Origin: Bordetella parapertussis
GTDB lineage: Bacteria; Pseudomonadota; Gammaproteobacteria; Burkholderiales; Burkholderiaceae_C
Direction of reading: 5' to 3'
Assembly (NCBI GenBank): GCA_945907335.1
Contig: CAMDSU010000012.1
Coordinates: 1 to 19,068 of the forward strand
DNA: 19,068 nt
Both the position numbers and the translations under genes were made by a program. A model generated the notes under the pieces. The model ran no database searches and was not told the DNA's origin. It was given only the letters and a program-made list of their open reading frames with translations. Shown here piece by piece: positions 1 to 7,372 of the stretch; the first letter of the stretch is position 1; every line of letters starts with the position of its first letter.

Positions 1-517
1 ATACCAGTAGCCCGATCACCTGCACCATCAGCATGGGGTGGTTCCACACCAGCATCAAGAGCGCACCGGTGCCCATCACCAAATTGCGCAAGCCCATGGA
101 CAGGGATGAGCCGACCACGGTTTGCACCAGCGTGGTGTCGTTAGACAAACGCGACAACACCTCTCCGGTTTGCGTGGTTTCGAAAAACGCCGGGCTTTGT
201 TCCAGCACATGACCGTAGACCGCGTTGCGCACATCGGCGGTGATGCGTTCGCCCAGCCAAGTGACGGTGTAAAAACGCACCGCCGAAAACAGCGCGAGCG
301 CCGCCGCCACGCCAAATAATTGCATGAATTGACCGGCCAGCCGCTCGGCGCTGCCCGGCCCGGTCAAGCCTTGGTCAATCAATTGGCGCAGCGCCCACGG
401 AAACGCCAGCGTGGCACCCGCAGCCAGCAGCAAAAACAAACCGGCCAGCGCGACACGGCCCTTGTAAGGACGAACAAACGGCAGCAAGCCGCTGAGAGAT
501 TGGGGACGAGGATTCAC
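1..517 (-). CDS. ABC transporter half-transporter, N-terminal membrane domain (partial)
   Basis: An open frame reads on the minus strand from a GTG at 517 to the window edge, giving the first 172 residues; the rest, including the expected nucleotide-binding domain, lies outside. It starts VNPRPQSLSGLLPFVRPYKG. Hydrophobic segments lie at about residues 22-42, 66-88 and 143-172. The stretch RITADVRNAVYGHVLEQSPA, followed by FFETTQTGEVLSRLSNDT, is typical of the type I exporter membrane domain (Pfam ABC_membrane; MsbA/MdlB-like). Such proteins export lipids, peptides or drugs across the inner membrane; the substrate cannot be told from this part. No in-frame ATG, GTG or TTG lies upstream before the stop at 563-565, so GTG is the best start, though its ribosome site (GGGTGAA) is weak. 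The small membrane-protein gene 45 bases upstream on the same strand may be cotranscribed. Confidence 0.85.
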   Translation of the reverse strand, partial: MNPRPQSLSGLLPFVRPYKGRVALAGLFLLLAAGATLAFPWALRQLIDQGLTGPGSAERLAGQFMQLFGVAAALALFSAVRFYTVTWLGERITADVRNAVYGHVLEQSPAFFETTQTGEVLSRLSNDTTLVQTVVGSSLSMGLRNLVMGTGALLMLVWNHPMLMVQVIGLLV

Positions 518-562
518 GGTGTATTCACCCGCTAAGATGCCTGCTTGATGAACCGATTTGAA

Positions 563-760
563 TCAGAAAAAACACCACAAGCCGGTGCATACACCGGTGG
601 TCAGTTGTATGAGGCCGTCGATCAGCGTGCCCACGAGCAGCACTGGCAAGCCCAAATACACCAACGCCCACCCGAGTGCCATCCAAGTCAGCCGTGGTTC
701 TGCGATTCGGTGACCCATCACGGTTTGCACCGGATGGCGTTTAAACAATCTTTTCCACAT
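563..760 (-). CDS. small membrane protein of unknown function (65 aa)
   Basis: The frame could be opened much further upstream, but that would run into the divergent gene at 793, and the upstream residues are arginine/proline/histidine-rich shadow sequence. The plausible start is the ATG at 760 (MWKRLFKRHPVQTVMGHRIA), giving 65 residues. It has a basic N-terminus with several Arg/Lys/His, one long hydrophobic helix at about residues 28-50 (ALGWALVYLGLPVLLVGTLI), and a C-terminal tail with two cysteines (VCTGLWCFF). This looks like a single-span inner-membrane protein with a positive-inside N-terminus. I do not recognise a named family. It sits 45 bases upstream of the ABC exporter gene on the same strand, so it may be an accessory of it. 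No strong ribosome site is visible. A chance open frame cannot be excluded, but the membrane-protein character and tight packing favour a real gene. Confidence 0.5.
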   Translation of the reverse strand: MWKRLFKRHPVQTVMGHRIAEPRLTWMALGWALVYLGLPVLLVGTLIDGLIQLTTGVCTGLWCFF

Positions 761-792
761 GCCCGCATGGTAACCAATACGGAAAGCGTTGT

Positions 793-1716
793 ATGAAGGT
801 GGAATGGCGCAGCACTGACATGGATGTCTGGGACCAAGCGCATGCCGCCGCCGCCGGGCCCTTGCAACAGGACTGGGCCTATGGCTCCACCATGGTGTCG
901 CTGGGAGCGCGTGTGCTGCGTGCGCGGGTGGAGGCCGACGGTGTCGCGGTCGCGCAAGCACAGTTCATTGTTCGCCAATACAGCAAATTTTTTTCGTTTG
1001 CCTTGTGTACGCGAGGTCCGTTGTGGTTGCAACCCCTGGCTGCCCAAGACAAAGCGCAGGTGTACCGTCTCTTGCGTCAAAGCCTGCCTTTGGGCGGTTT
1101 GCGATTCATGGTGGTCACGCCGGATGAAACGCTCAGCGAAGACCTGGGCTTGCCGCGTTTTCGCCGGGTCATGTCGGGTTACAGCACCGTGCTGTTGGAC
1201 ATCTCTCAACCGTTGGCTGTGCTGCGTGCCAATCTTGACAGCCGTTGGCGCCAACCCCTGTCTCATGCTGAAAACGCGGGGCTGAATGTGCAACGCATGG
1301 GCACTAACCCCGGGCAGTACCGCTGGTTGCTTGACGCTGAAATGCAGCAACGGGCTGAACGAAATATCGATGGCATGCCCATGGTCTGGTTTGAGCGGTA
1401 TGCCGAATCGCGCAAGCAACCCACACGCAATATGTTGTCATTTCGAGCAGACATGGCGCGCGACCGGTTGGCGGGCATGATGTTTTTGATCCACGGTCAG
1501 GCGGCCACCTACCAGATTGGCTGGACCACACAAGCCGGGCGTGATGCAAATGCCCACCATTTGATGCTCTGGCGTGGCATAGAAGCACTGCAAGAACGTG
1601 GCGTGCGATTGCTGGATTTGGGCGGCGTCAATACCCAGCGCAGTGCTGGTGTGGCGCGTTTCAAGATGGCCACCGGCGGCACGGTCAAGCAATTGGCAGG
1701 CAGTTACTTTTTATGA
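793..1716 (+). CDS. FemAB/GNAT-type acyltransferase (307 aa)
   Basis: A 307-residue soluble protein with no signal peptide or membrane segment. The overall pattern is that of the FemAB/FemX and BioF2-like superfamily with two GNAT folds. These enzymes transfer aminoacyl or acyl groups, in Gram-positives from aminoacyl-tRNA to lipid II. Supporting features are the early block ending SRWRQPLSHAENAGLNVQRM (about residues 150-169), and the C-terminal half with AATYQIGWTTQAGRDANAHH, LLDLGGVNTQRSAGVARFK and the final GG-containing stretch, which resembles the family ending in which a Lys precedes a Gly-Gly pair. The acceptor in this Gram-negative is unknown. The ATG at 793 follows GGAAAG. The gene ends in an ATGA overlap with ccmA, so it heads the cytochrome c maturation operon, although no known step of that pathway needs such an enzyme. 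Annotation as a GNAT N-acetyltransferase would be equally fair. Confidence 0.7.
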   Translation: MKVEWRSTDMDVWDQAHAAAAGPLQQDWAYGSTMVSLGARVLRARVEADGVAVAQAQFIVRQYSKFFSFALCTRGPLWLQPLAAQDKAQVYRLLRQSLPLGGLRFMVVTPDETLSEDLGLPRFRRVMSGYSTVLLDISQPLAVLRANLDSRWRQPLSHAENAGLNVQRMGTNPGQYRWLLDAEMQQRAERNIDGMPMVWFERYAESRKQPTRNMLSFRADMARDRLAGMMFLIHGQAATYQIGWTTQAGRDANAHHLMLWRGIEALQERGVRLLDLGGVNTQRSAGVARFKMATGGTVKQLAGSYFL

Positions 1717-2339
1717 ACACGCTTTCATTGCAAGTACTGCAAGCCAGTGTGCAGCGTGCCGGTCGGCAGCTGTTTGCGCCGGTGAGCTTTGAGTTGCAAG
1801 CTGGCCAGGCCTTGCATTTGCAGGGGGAAAACGGTTCGGGCAAAACCAGTTTGCTGCGCGCTTTGTGCGGTTTGTCACCCTTGTCGCAAGGCGTGGTGAA
1901 TTGGTGCGGCGAGCCACTCCCAGAGGCCAGACAAGCCTTTGGCAAAGACGTGTTTTACCTGGGCCATGCATTGGGTTTGAAAGATGAACTCTCGGCGTTG
2001 GAAAATTTGCAAGCAGCTTGCGCCATTGCCGCACAGCGCTTGGACACCGACGCCGCTGTGCGGGCATTGCAAGCCCAAGGCTTGCGCAAACGTATGCATT
2101 TGCCGCTGCGTGTTTTGTCGCAAGGGCAAAAGCGGCGGGTGGCATTGGCGCGTTTACAGGTGTCAGCGGCGCGTTTGTGGTTGTTGGACGAACCCTGGGT
2201 GGCTTTGGACCAGGCCGCGCAATCGGCGCTTTCAGACATGCTGCAAACACATGTGGCGCAGGGCGGATTGTTGCTGTTCACCAGCCACCAGGCGCAGGAC
2301 TTGGGTGATTCGGTGAGTGTGCTGAGGCTGCAGCCATGA
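1713..2339 (+). CDS. ccmA: cytochrome c biogenesis ATP-binding protein CcmA
   Basis: ATPase subunit of the CcmAB(CD) complex, which uses ATP hydrolysis to release heme-loaded CcmE from CcmC/CcmD during System I cytochrome c maturation. It lies on the cytoplasmic face of the inner membrane. It is 208 residues, normal for the family. It shows Walker A GENGSGKTS (38-46), the ABC signature as LSQGQKRRVALARL (135-148; SQGQ instead of SGGQ, as usual in CcmA), Walker B LWLLDEPWVALD (155-166; the DEPW is a CcmA trait) and the H-loop histidine at 192 (TSHQ). It overlaps the upstream acyltransferase and the downstream ccmB by ATGA, so translation of the three is probably coupled. Confidence 0.96.
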   Translation: MNTLSLQVLQASVQRAGRQLFAPVSFELQAGQALHLQGENGSGKTSLLRALCGLSPLSQGVVNWCGEPLPEARQAFGKDVFYLGHALGLKDELSALENLQAACAIAAQRLDTDAAVRALQAQGLRKRMHLPLRVLSQGQKRRVALARLQVSAARLWLLDEPWVALDQAAQSALSDMLQTHVAQGGLLLFTSHQAQDLGDSVSVLRLQP

Positions 2340-3001
2340 ATATTTTTTTCACCGTGGTGTGGCGCGATTTGCGCTTGGCCATGCGCCGCAAAGCCGAGGT
2401 GCTCAACAGCGTGTTTTTCTTTGTCGTGGTGGCGGCGCTGTTTCCTTTGGCCATCGGGCCTGAGCCTGAGACGCTGCGCCACATTGGCCCAGGCGTGTTG
2501 TGGGTGGGTGCTTTGCTGGCCACCATGCTGGGTTTGTCGCGCATGTTTGAAAGCGACTTGCGTGACGGTAGCCTCGAGCATATGTTGTTGTCCCCGCATT
2601 CTTTAGGGCTTATGGTGCTTGGGAAAATCACCGCGCATTGGTTACTGTGCGGGGTGCCCTTGGTAATATTGGCACCTATATTGGGATTGCAGTTTGATTT
2701 GAGCCCGCAGGCCTTGTCGATGTTGTGCTTGTCATTGTTGTTGGGCACGCCGGTGTTGTCTTGTGTCGGTGCCATCGGTGCGGCGTTGACCTTGGGCGTT
2801 CGTGGTGGCGGTATCTTGATTTCCCTGTTGGTGTTGCCCTTGTATGTGCCGGTGCTGGTGTTTGGTGCCGGGGCAGTGCAAGCCCTTGAGTCTGGTGTGG
2901 GTGCGCAAGCCCATGTGTCGATTTTGCTGGCCATGCTGTTGCCCGCCCTGTTTTTCAGCCCTTGGGCTTGCAGTGTCGGTTTACGCATCGCTCTGGAATG
3001 A
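2336..3001 (+). CDS. ccmB: heme exporter-type permease CcmB
   Basis: Membrane partner of CcmA in System I. The 221-residue protein begins MNIFFTVVWRDLRLAMRRKA, a typical CcmB opening in which a cytoplasmic basic stretch precedes the first helix. It then shows about six hydrophobic segments, and the FESDLRDGSLEHMLLSP region (about residues 70-86) is characteristic of the family. It was once thought to export heme, but current models have CcmAB drive release of holo-CcmE. The gene overlaps ccmA by four bases (ATGA) and ends four bases before the ccmC start, inside an ATGAATGAATGG string. Confidence 0.94.
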   Translation: MNIFFTVVWRDLRLAMRRKAEVLNSVFFFVVVAALFPLAIGPEPETLRHIGPGVLWVGALLATMLGLSRMFESDLRDGSLEHMLLSPHSLGLMVLGKITAHWLLCGVPLVILAPILGLQFDLSPQALSMLCLSLLLGTPVLSCVGAIGAALTLGVRGGGILISLLVLPLYVPVLVFGAGAVQALESGVGAQAHVSILLAMLLPALFFSPWACSVGLRIALE

Positions 3002-3005
3002 ATGA

Positions 3006-3755
3006 ATGGCTATTCGCTGGTTTTATTACGCTGCCCCGCAAAATTTTTATGCATTGGCCGGGCGTCTCTGGCCCTGGTTAGCAGTGCTGGCCACGGCATT
3101 GGGGGTCGCGGGTCTGTGGGTGGGATTTGCCCTGGCCCCTGAAGACGCGCAGCAAGGCGAGGGCTACCGCATTATTTTTGTCCATGTGCCTGTTTCCTGG
3201 ATGTCAATGGTTATTTATTTGGCCATGGCTTTTTGGAGCATTTTGGGCTTGACATTCAATACCCGTTTGTCCGGCATGATGACCCGCGCGCTGGCACCTA
3301 CCGGCGCGATGTTTACATTTTTGTCGTTGTGGACGGGTGCCCTATGGGGCAAACCCATGTGGGGCACATGGTGGGTGTGGGATGCGCGCCTGACGTCAGA
3401 ACTGATTTTGTTTTTTCTTTACTTGGGTTACATCGCGCTGACTTCAGCCATTGACGATGTGCGCCGCGCCGACCGTGCGGGGGCTTTGATCGCCATCGTG
3501 GGTGCCATCAATGTGCCCATCATTTATTTTTCGGTGAAATGGTGGAACACCTTGCACCAAGGGGCGTCTGTGTCATTGACGCGCTCACCCAGCATGGCGC
3601 AATTGATGCTATGGGGCATGTTGCTCATGGCCTTGTCTTTTTGGGTGTATACCTTGGCTATCGTGACCTACCGGGTGCGCAGCCTCATACTTGAGCGTGA
3701 GCGCCACACCGCATGGGTGCAGGCCTTGCCTGAGGTTTCTGGAGCAAAAAAATGA
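3006..3755 (+). CDS. ccmC: heme lyase-like membrane protein CcmC
   Basis: CcmC attaches heme covalently to the periplasmic chaperone CcmE. The 249-residue polytopic protein carries the periplasmic tryptophan-rich WWD heme motif WGTWWVWDARLTSE at 119-132. It also has the two axial-ligand histidines: His60 (IFVHVPVSW) and His184 (NTLHQGAS), numbered exactly as in E. coli CcmC. About six membrane helices are visible. The start is fixed by frame: of three overlapping ATGs at 2998, 3002 and 3006 only the last is in the CcmC frame. The ribosome site is weak, so reinitiation after ccmB is likely. The stop overlaps the ccmD start (ATGA). Confidence 0.97.
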   Translation: MAIRWFYYAAPQNFYALAGRLWPWLAVLATALGVAGLWVGFALAPEDAQQGEGYRIIFVHVPVSWMSMVIYLAMAFWSILGLTFNTRLSGMMTRALAPTGAMFTFLSLWTGALWGKPMWGTWWVWDARLTSELILFFLYLGYIALTSAIDDVRRADRAGALIAIVGAINVPIIYFSVKWWNTLHQGASVSLTRSPSMAQLMLWGMLLMALSFWVYTLAIVTYRVRSLILERERHTAWVQALPEVSGAKK

Positions 3756-3922
3756 GATGGGAAAGCTGGTCCCAATTTTGGGACATGGGGGGCTATGGCT
3801 TGTACGTGTGGGGCAGCATGGCGGTCACCGCGCTGTGCATGGGGCTTGAGGTTTGGCTGGCGCGGCAAGCCCAGCGCCAAGCCTTGGCTTTGGCCTGCAC
3901 CGAGGCCGAGGAGGCATCATGA
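3752..3922 (+). CDS. ccmD: heme exporter protein CcmD (56 aa)
   Basis: A short gene that minimum-length ORF calling easily misses. It reads MRWESWSQFWDMGGYGLYVW and continues with a hydrophobic helix (about residues 17-36), then a basic and then acidic tail (ARQAQRQAL, TEAEEAS). The FWDMGGYGLYVWGS block is the hallmark of CcmD. CcmD is a single-span inner-membrane protein that stabilises the CcmABC-CcmE complex and is needed for release of holo-CcmE. The gene overlaps ccmC and ccmE by ATGA at both ends, exactly where ccmD sits in other ccm operons. Confidence 0.93.
   Translation: MRWESWSQFWDMGGYGLYVWGSMAVTALCMGLEVWLARQAQRQALALACTEAEEAS
3909..3914 (+). promoter_or_regulatory. strong ribosome binding site of ccmE
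   Basis: A perfect AGGAGG lies four bases before the ATG at 3919. It decides the ccmE start: the frame is open further upstream, but that extension is only the ccmD coding region read in another frame. CcmE is the one component for which this operon shows a consensus Shine-Dalgarno site, which would suit its role as a heme carrier needed in higher amounts (inference). Confidence 0.6.
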
Positions 3923-4371
3923 CTTGGAGTCCGCGTCAAAAGCGCTTTGGATTGATCGCTGCCGGTGTGCTGGTATTGTCAGTAGCTGCAGCATTTGTGC
4001 TGAATGCTTTCAACAGCAATTTGGTGTTTTTCTTTACCCCGACGCAGGTACTCAACGGTGAAGCGCCGCGCAACAAAATGTTTCGCATCGGCGGCATGGT
4101 CAAGGCCGACAGTTTGCAGCGTGACGGCACCCAAGTGTCGTTCGTGGTCACTGATACTATGCACGACATCACTGTGAATTACATTGGACTGTTGCCCGAT
4201 TTGTTCAAAGAAGGCAAAGGCGTGGTGGCCCAAGGCCATTTGGGCGAAAACGGTGTCATGACGGCCAAAGAAGTCTTGGCCAAACACGACGAAAATTACA
4301 TGCCGCCTGAGGCCCAGCACGCGCTGGACAAGGCGGCGCAGGCACGTGCTGCCCAATCTGTCAAACCCTGA
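3919..4371 (+). CDS. ccmE: periplasmic heme chaperone CcmE
   Basis: CcmE receives heme from CcmC through a covalent bond to a histidine and delivers it to CcmF. It is 150 residues with a short basic N-terminus (MTWSPRQKRF), one membrane anchor (about 10-30) and a periplasmic OB-fold beta barrel. The heme-binding histidine is His123 in LAKHDENYMPPE, followed by the conserved Tyr127. The FTPTQV and FRIGGMV blocks (39-44, 55-61) are family signatures. The tail after PPE is alanine/glutamine-rich and flexible. The start at 3919 is supported by AGGAGG and by the ATGA overlap with ccmD. Confidence 0.97.
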   Translation: MTWSPRQKRFGLIAAGVLVLSVAAAFVLNAFNSNLVFFFTPTQVLNGEAPRNKMFRIGGMVKADSLQRDGTQVSFVVTDTMHDITVNYIGLLPDLFKEGKGVVAQGHLGENGVMTAKEVLAKHDENYMPPEAQHALDKAAQARAAQSVKP

Positions 4372-4384
4372 AGGCAAACTTCAC

Positions 4385-6343
4385 ATGATTCCTGAACTCG
4401 GTCAATTTTCCTTGGTGCTCGCAACGGTGTTGTCTGTTGTGTTGGGTGTGCTGCCTTTGTGGGGCACCATCAACCGAAACACGGTGTGGCAATCGCTGGC
4501 ACGTCCGACGGCATTGCTTCAATTTGCCATGGTGCTGGTGTCCTTTATTTGCCTGTCCTTGGCTTTTTTGGGCAACGATTTTTCGGTCAAGTATGTGGCT
4601 GAGCATTCCAACCGTTTGCTGCCCAAGCTCTACCAGTTCTCCGCAGTATGGGGCGGCCATGAAGGTTCATTGTTGTTGTGGGTGTTGATGTTGACCGGTT
4701 GGACCGCTGCGGTAGCGGTGTTTTCTCAAAGCCTGCCTTTGAACATGGTGGCGCGGGTGTTGGGCGTGCTGGGTTTGGTGTCGGTGGGCTTCATGGCGTT
4801 TATTTTGCTCACCTCCAACCCGTTTGACCGTTTGTTTCCCATACCTGCTGACGGCCGGGATCTCAACCCCTTGTTACAAGACCCGGGCTTGGTCATACAC
4901 CCGCCCATGTTGTACATGGGCTATGTGGGCATGTCGGTGGCGTTTGCATTTGCCATTGCCGCCTTGATATCCGGCAGGCTGGACGCCGCTTGGGCGCGCT
5001 GGTCGCGTCCTTGGACGGTGATTGCTTGGGCATTTCTCACCTTTGGCATTGGTTTGGGTTCTTGGTGGGCGTATTACGAACTGGGCTGGGGCGGTTGGTG
5101 GTTTTGGGACCCGGTAGAAAACGCTTCGCTGATGCCTTGGTTGGTGGCCACGGCGTTGATCCATTCCTTGATGGTCACAGAAAAGCGCGGCAGTTTCAAA
5201 GCCTGGACGGTGTTGTTGGCGATTGCCGCTTTTTCTTTGTCCTTGCTAGGTACTTTTTTGGTGCGCTCTGGCGTGTTGACCTCGGTGCATGCTTTTGCAA
5301 CTGATCCCGCACGTGGTGTATTCATCCTGTGTTTTTTGGCGGTGGTGGTTGGTGCCTCATTGGTCTTGTTTGCCTGGCGTGCCCCGGCGGTCACTTTGGG
5401 TGGCAGCATGGGCCTGATATCGCGTGAATCTTTTTTGTTGCTCAACAGTGTGCTGCTGGTGGTGGCCACCGGAGCGGTGTTGTTGGGCACGCTGTACCCG
5501 TTGGTCATTGATGCGCTCAACTTGGGCAAGCTGTCTGTGGGGCCCCCTTATTTCAACTTGGTGTTTGCGCCGCTGATGGTGCCGCTTTTGTTTGTGTTGG
5601 TACCCGGTACGGTGGCGCATTGGCGCGAAGCGCGCTTGAACGATATGGTGTATCAATTGCGCTGGGTCGGGCTGGGTGCGTTGCTGTTGGCCATTGTGCT
5701 GCCGTTCATGTTTGGCAAATGGTCGGCCGGTACGGCCTTGGGGGTGTTTCTGGGCATGTGGGTGGCGCTGGGCAGCTTGCAACACGTGGTCGAGCGTATC
5801 CGCAAACCCGGACGCATCGGCGGATCGTTCTGGGGCATGCATCTGGCACATTTCGGTATGGCCGTGTTGGTCTTGGGCATCACCGGTGTCAAGTCCTATG
5901 AAGTCGAGCGCGATGTGCGTATGTCATTGGGCGACACCGTCACCATCGCGCCTTACACCTTCCGGCTGGTAGATATGGTGGACGTGAACGGGCCGAATTA
6001 CAAGGCCACGCAAGCCCATGTCGAAGTGCTCAAAGACGACCGCGTGATCGAAGTGCTTTATCCGGAAAAGCGCCGTTACTTCTCCAGCGCCATGCCGATG
6101 ACCGAAGCCGCCATTGACTCCGGCTTGCTGCGCGATTTGTATGTGTCATTGGGTGACCCGATTGCAGGGGATACCCCCAGTTGGAGCATGCGGGTGTATT
6201 ACAAGCCGTTTGTGCCTTGGCTGTGGGCGGGTGTACTGCTGATGGTGTTCGGTGGCATCCTTGCAGCGCTGGACCGGCGTTACCGTCGCCGTGCCGTGTC
6301 GCCAATGCAGACAGCCGGTGAAGCCTTGTCTTCTGCCCCTTGA
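4385..6343 (+). CDS. ccmF: cytochrome c heme lyase subunit CcmF
   Basis: CcmF, with CcmH and CcmI, forms the heme lyase that joins heme to the CXXCH motif of apocytochromes c. The protein has 652 residues (E. coli 647) and many membrane helices. Visible landmarks are WGGHEGSLLLWV (from 89), IHPPMLYMGYVG with His172, and the WWD motif WGGWWFWDPVENAS (235-248). They are followed by His260 (ALIHSL), His302 (TSVHAFATDP) and His489 in GMHLAHFGM. These four correspond to the E. coli heme ligands His173, His261, His303 and His491. The start is the ATG at 4385 (MIPELGQFSL), matching family N-termini, 13 bases after ccmE with GAAGG upstream. A longer frame from 4346 overlaps ccmE and is not needed. 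Confidence 0.97.
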   Translation: MIPELGQFSLVLATVLSVVLGVLPLWGTINRNTVWQSLARPTALLQFAMVLVSFICLSLAFLGNDFSVKYVAEHSNRLLPKLYQFSAVWGGHEGSLLLWVLMLTGWTAAVAVFSQSLPLNMVARVLGVLGLVSVGFMAFILLTSNPFDRLFPIPADGRDLNPLLQDPGLVIHPPMLYMGYVGMSVAFAFAIAALISGRLDAAWARWSRPWTVIAWAFLTFGIGLGSWWAYYELGWGGWWFWDPVENASLMPWLVATALIHSLMVTEKRGSFKAWTVLLAIAAFSLSLLGTFLVRSGVLTSVHAFATDPARGVFILCFLAVVVGASLVLFAWRAPAVTLGGSMGLISRESFLLLNSVLLVVATGAVLLGTLYPLVIDALNLGKLSVGPPYFNLVFAPLMVPLLFVLVPGTVAHWREARLNDMVYQLRWVGLGALLLAIVLPFMFGKWSAGTALGVFLGMWVALGSLQHVVERIRKPGRIGGSFWGMHLAHFGMAVLVLGITGVKSYEVERDVRMSLGDTVTIAPYTFRLVDMVDVNGPNYKATQAHVEVLKDDRVIEVLYPEKRRYFSSAMPMTEAAIDSGLLRDLYVSLGDPIAGDTPSWSMRVYYKPFVPWLWAGVLLMVFGGILAALDRRYRRRAVSPMQTAGEALSSAP

Positions 6344-6347
6344 AGCC

Positions 6348-6932
6348 ATGAATAAAAAGTTTTTGATCCCGTTGGCGCTGTTTGCTGCGTTGGTGGTGTT
6401 TTTGGCGGTGGGATTGACCCGTGATCCGCGTGAAATCCCCTCGCCACTGGTGGGAAAGCCTGCGCCTGAATTCAGTTTGCCCATGTTGGTGGGGGACAAA
6501 GCTTTTAGCCCCAGCGACATGAAAGGCAAGGTCTGGTTGTTCAATGTCTGGGCCACTTGGTGTGTGGCATGTCGTGAAGAGCATCCGTTACTGGTGGAGT
6601 TCTCCAAACAAAGCCGCATACCCGTGGTCGGTTTGAGTTACAAAGAAATTCAGGCCCAAGACCAGCCCAACGGGCCGCTCAAAGAAGCTGACAAATTGCA
6701 ACTGGCTCGAGAGCGCAGTCTGCGGTTTTTACAGCGACAAGGCGATCCTTACACTTTGTCGGTGTTAGATTTGGACGGCAGTGTGGGCATCAATTACGGC
6801 GTCTATGGCGTGCCTGAAACCTATTTGATCGACCGTCAAGGTGTGATTCGTTATAAGCGCGTCGGTCCGTTGACACCGCAAATATTGCAAGACACCTTGC
6901 TGCCCTTGATACAAACATTGGAAGCCTCATGA
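6348..6932 (+). CDS. ccmG: periplasmic thiol:disulfide oxidoreductase CcmG/DsbE
   Basis: A membrane-anchored thioredoxin-like protein that passes reductant, received from CcmX/DsbD-type proteins, to CcmH and apocytochrome c. It is 194 residues: an N-terminal anchor at about 5-23 (FLIPLALFAALVVFLAVGL), then a thioredoxin fold. The active site is WCVAC with Cys72 and Cys75. The conserved acidic GVYGVPETYLID block holds the cis-proline loop and is diagnostic of DsbE. The start MNKKFLIP lies four bases after the ccmF stop; the frame remains open upstream inside ccmF, but that extension would put extra residues before the anchor. The stop overlaps the ccmH start (ATGA). Confidence 0.96.
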   Translation: MNKKFLIPLALFAALVVFLAVGLTRDPREIPSPLVGKPAPEFSLPMLVGDKAFSPSDMKGKVWLFNVWATWCVACREEHPLLVEFSKQSRIPVVGLSYKEIQAQDQPNGPLKEADKLQLARERSLRFLQRQGDPYTLSVLDLDGSVGINYGVYGVPETYLIDRQGVIRYKRVGPLTPQILQDTLLPLIQTLEAS

Positions 6933-7372
6933 AGTGGATGTTGTTGTGTTGGATGTTGCTGGCTCCTTGGGCGATGGCGCGGGAAGCGCAGCCCATGGCC
7001 GAAGACCCGCAGGTCGAAGCCCGTCTGGTGGTGATTGCCGACGAGTTGCGCTGTATGGTGTGTCAAAACGAATCGCTGGCCTCTTCGCACGCCGAATTGG
7101 CCGAAGATTTGCGACGCGAAGTGCGCAAATTGATCCGCGACAACAAATCCGACGCTGAGATCAAAACCTATTTGGTTGAGCGTTACGGCGATTTTGTGTT
7201 GTACCGCCCACAAGTTAAGCCCTTGACATGGCCTTTGTGGTTTGGTCCTTTCTTCATGCTGCTGTTGGCCATTTGGGGGTTGTGGCGTTATTTGCGCTTG
7301 CGCAAAAATGCGCTCGCCATGCAGCACACCATGTCTACCGATACTTCCCATACTGCCGCGCACAAGGATTGA
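6929..7372 (+). CDS. ccmH: cytochrome c maturation thiol protein CcmH
   Basis: CcmH reduces or resolves disulfides of apocytochrome c CXXCH motifs together with CcmG. The 147-residue protein has a signal sequence or N-terminal helix (about residues 2-17, cleavage after AMA plausible). It then has the defining LRCMVCQNESLASS motif with Cys42 and Cys45, the three-helix domain with DLRREVRKLI and YLVERYGDFVLYRP, and a C-terminal membrane helix (about 101-119). The short form, separate from CcmI, is typical of alpha- and betaproteobacteria, whereas E. coli has the two fused. It is coupled to ccmG by ATGA, and ccmI starts directly after its stop. Confidence 0.96.
   Translation: MKWMLLCWMLLAPWAMAREAQPMAEDPQVEARLVVIADELRCMVCQNESLASSHAELAEDLRREVRKLIRDNKSDAEIKTYLVERYGDFVLYRPQVKPLTWPLWFGPFFMLLLAIWGLWRYLRLRKNALAMQHTMSTDTSHTAAHKD

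Noticed and set aside
582..597. CCGGTG-CATA-CACCGG hairpin near the end of the small membrane-protein gene, with a T-run downstream on the minus strand
   Set aside because: The T-run starts about nine bases after the stem, and the stem lies within coding sequence, so it does not meet the pattern of an intrinsic terminator.
2278..2988. 236-residue open frame opposite ccmB
   Set aside because: Antisense to ccmB, Asn/Lys/Thr/Pro-rich with no recognisable domain; it arises from hydrophobic codons read backwards.
3853..3918. Extended N-terminus of ccmE
   Set aside because: It is ccmD coding sequence in another frame; AGGAGG and the family N-terminus fix the start at 3919.
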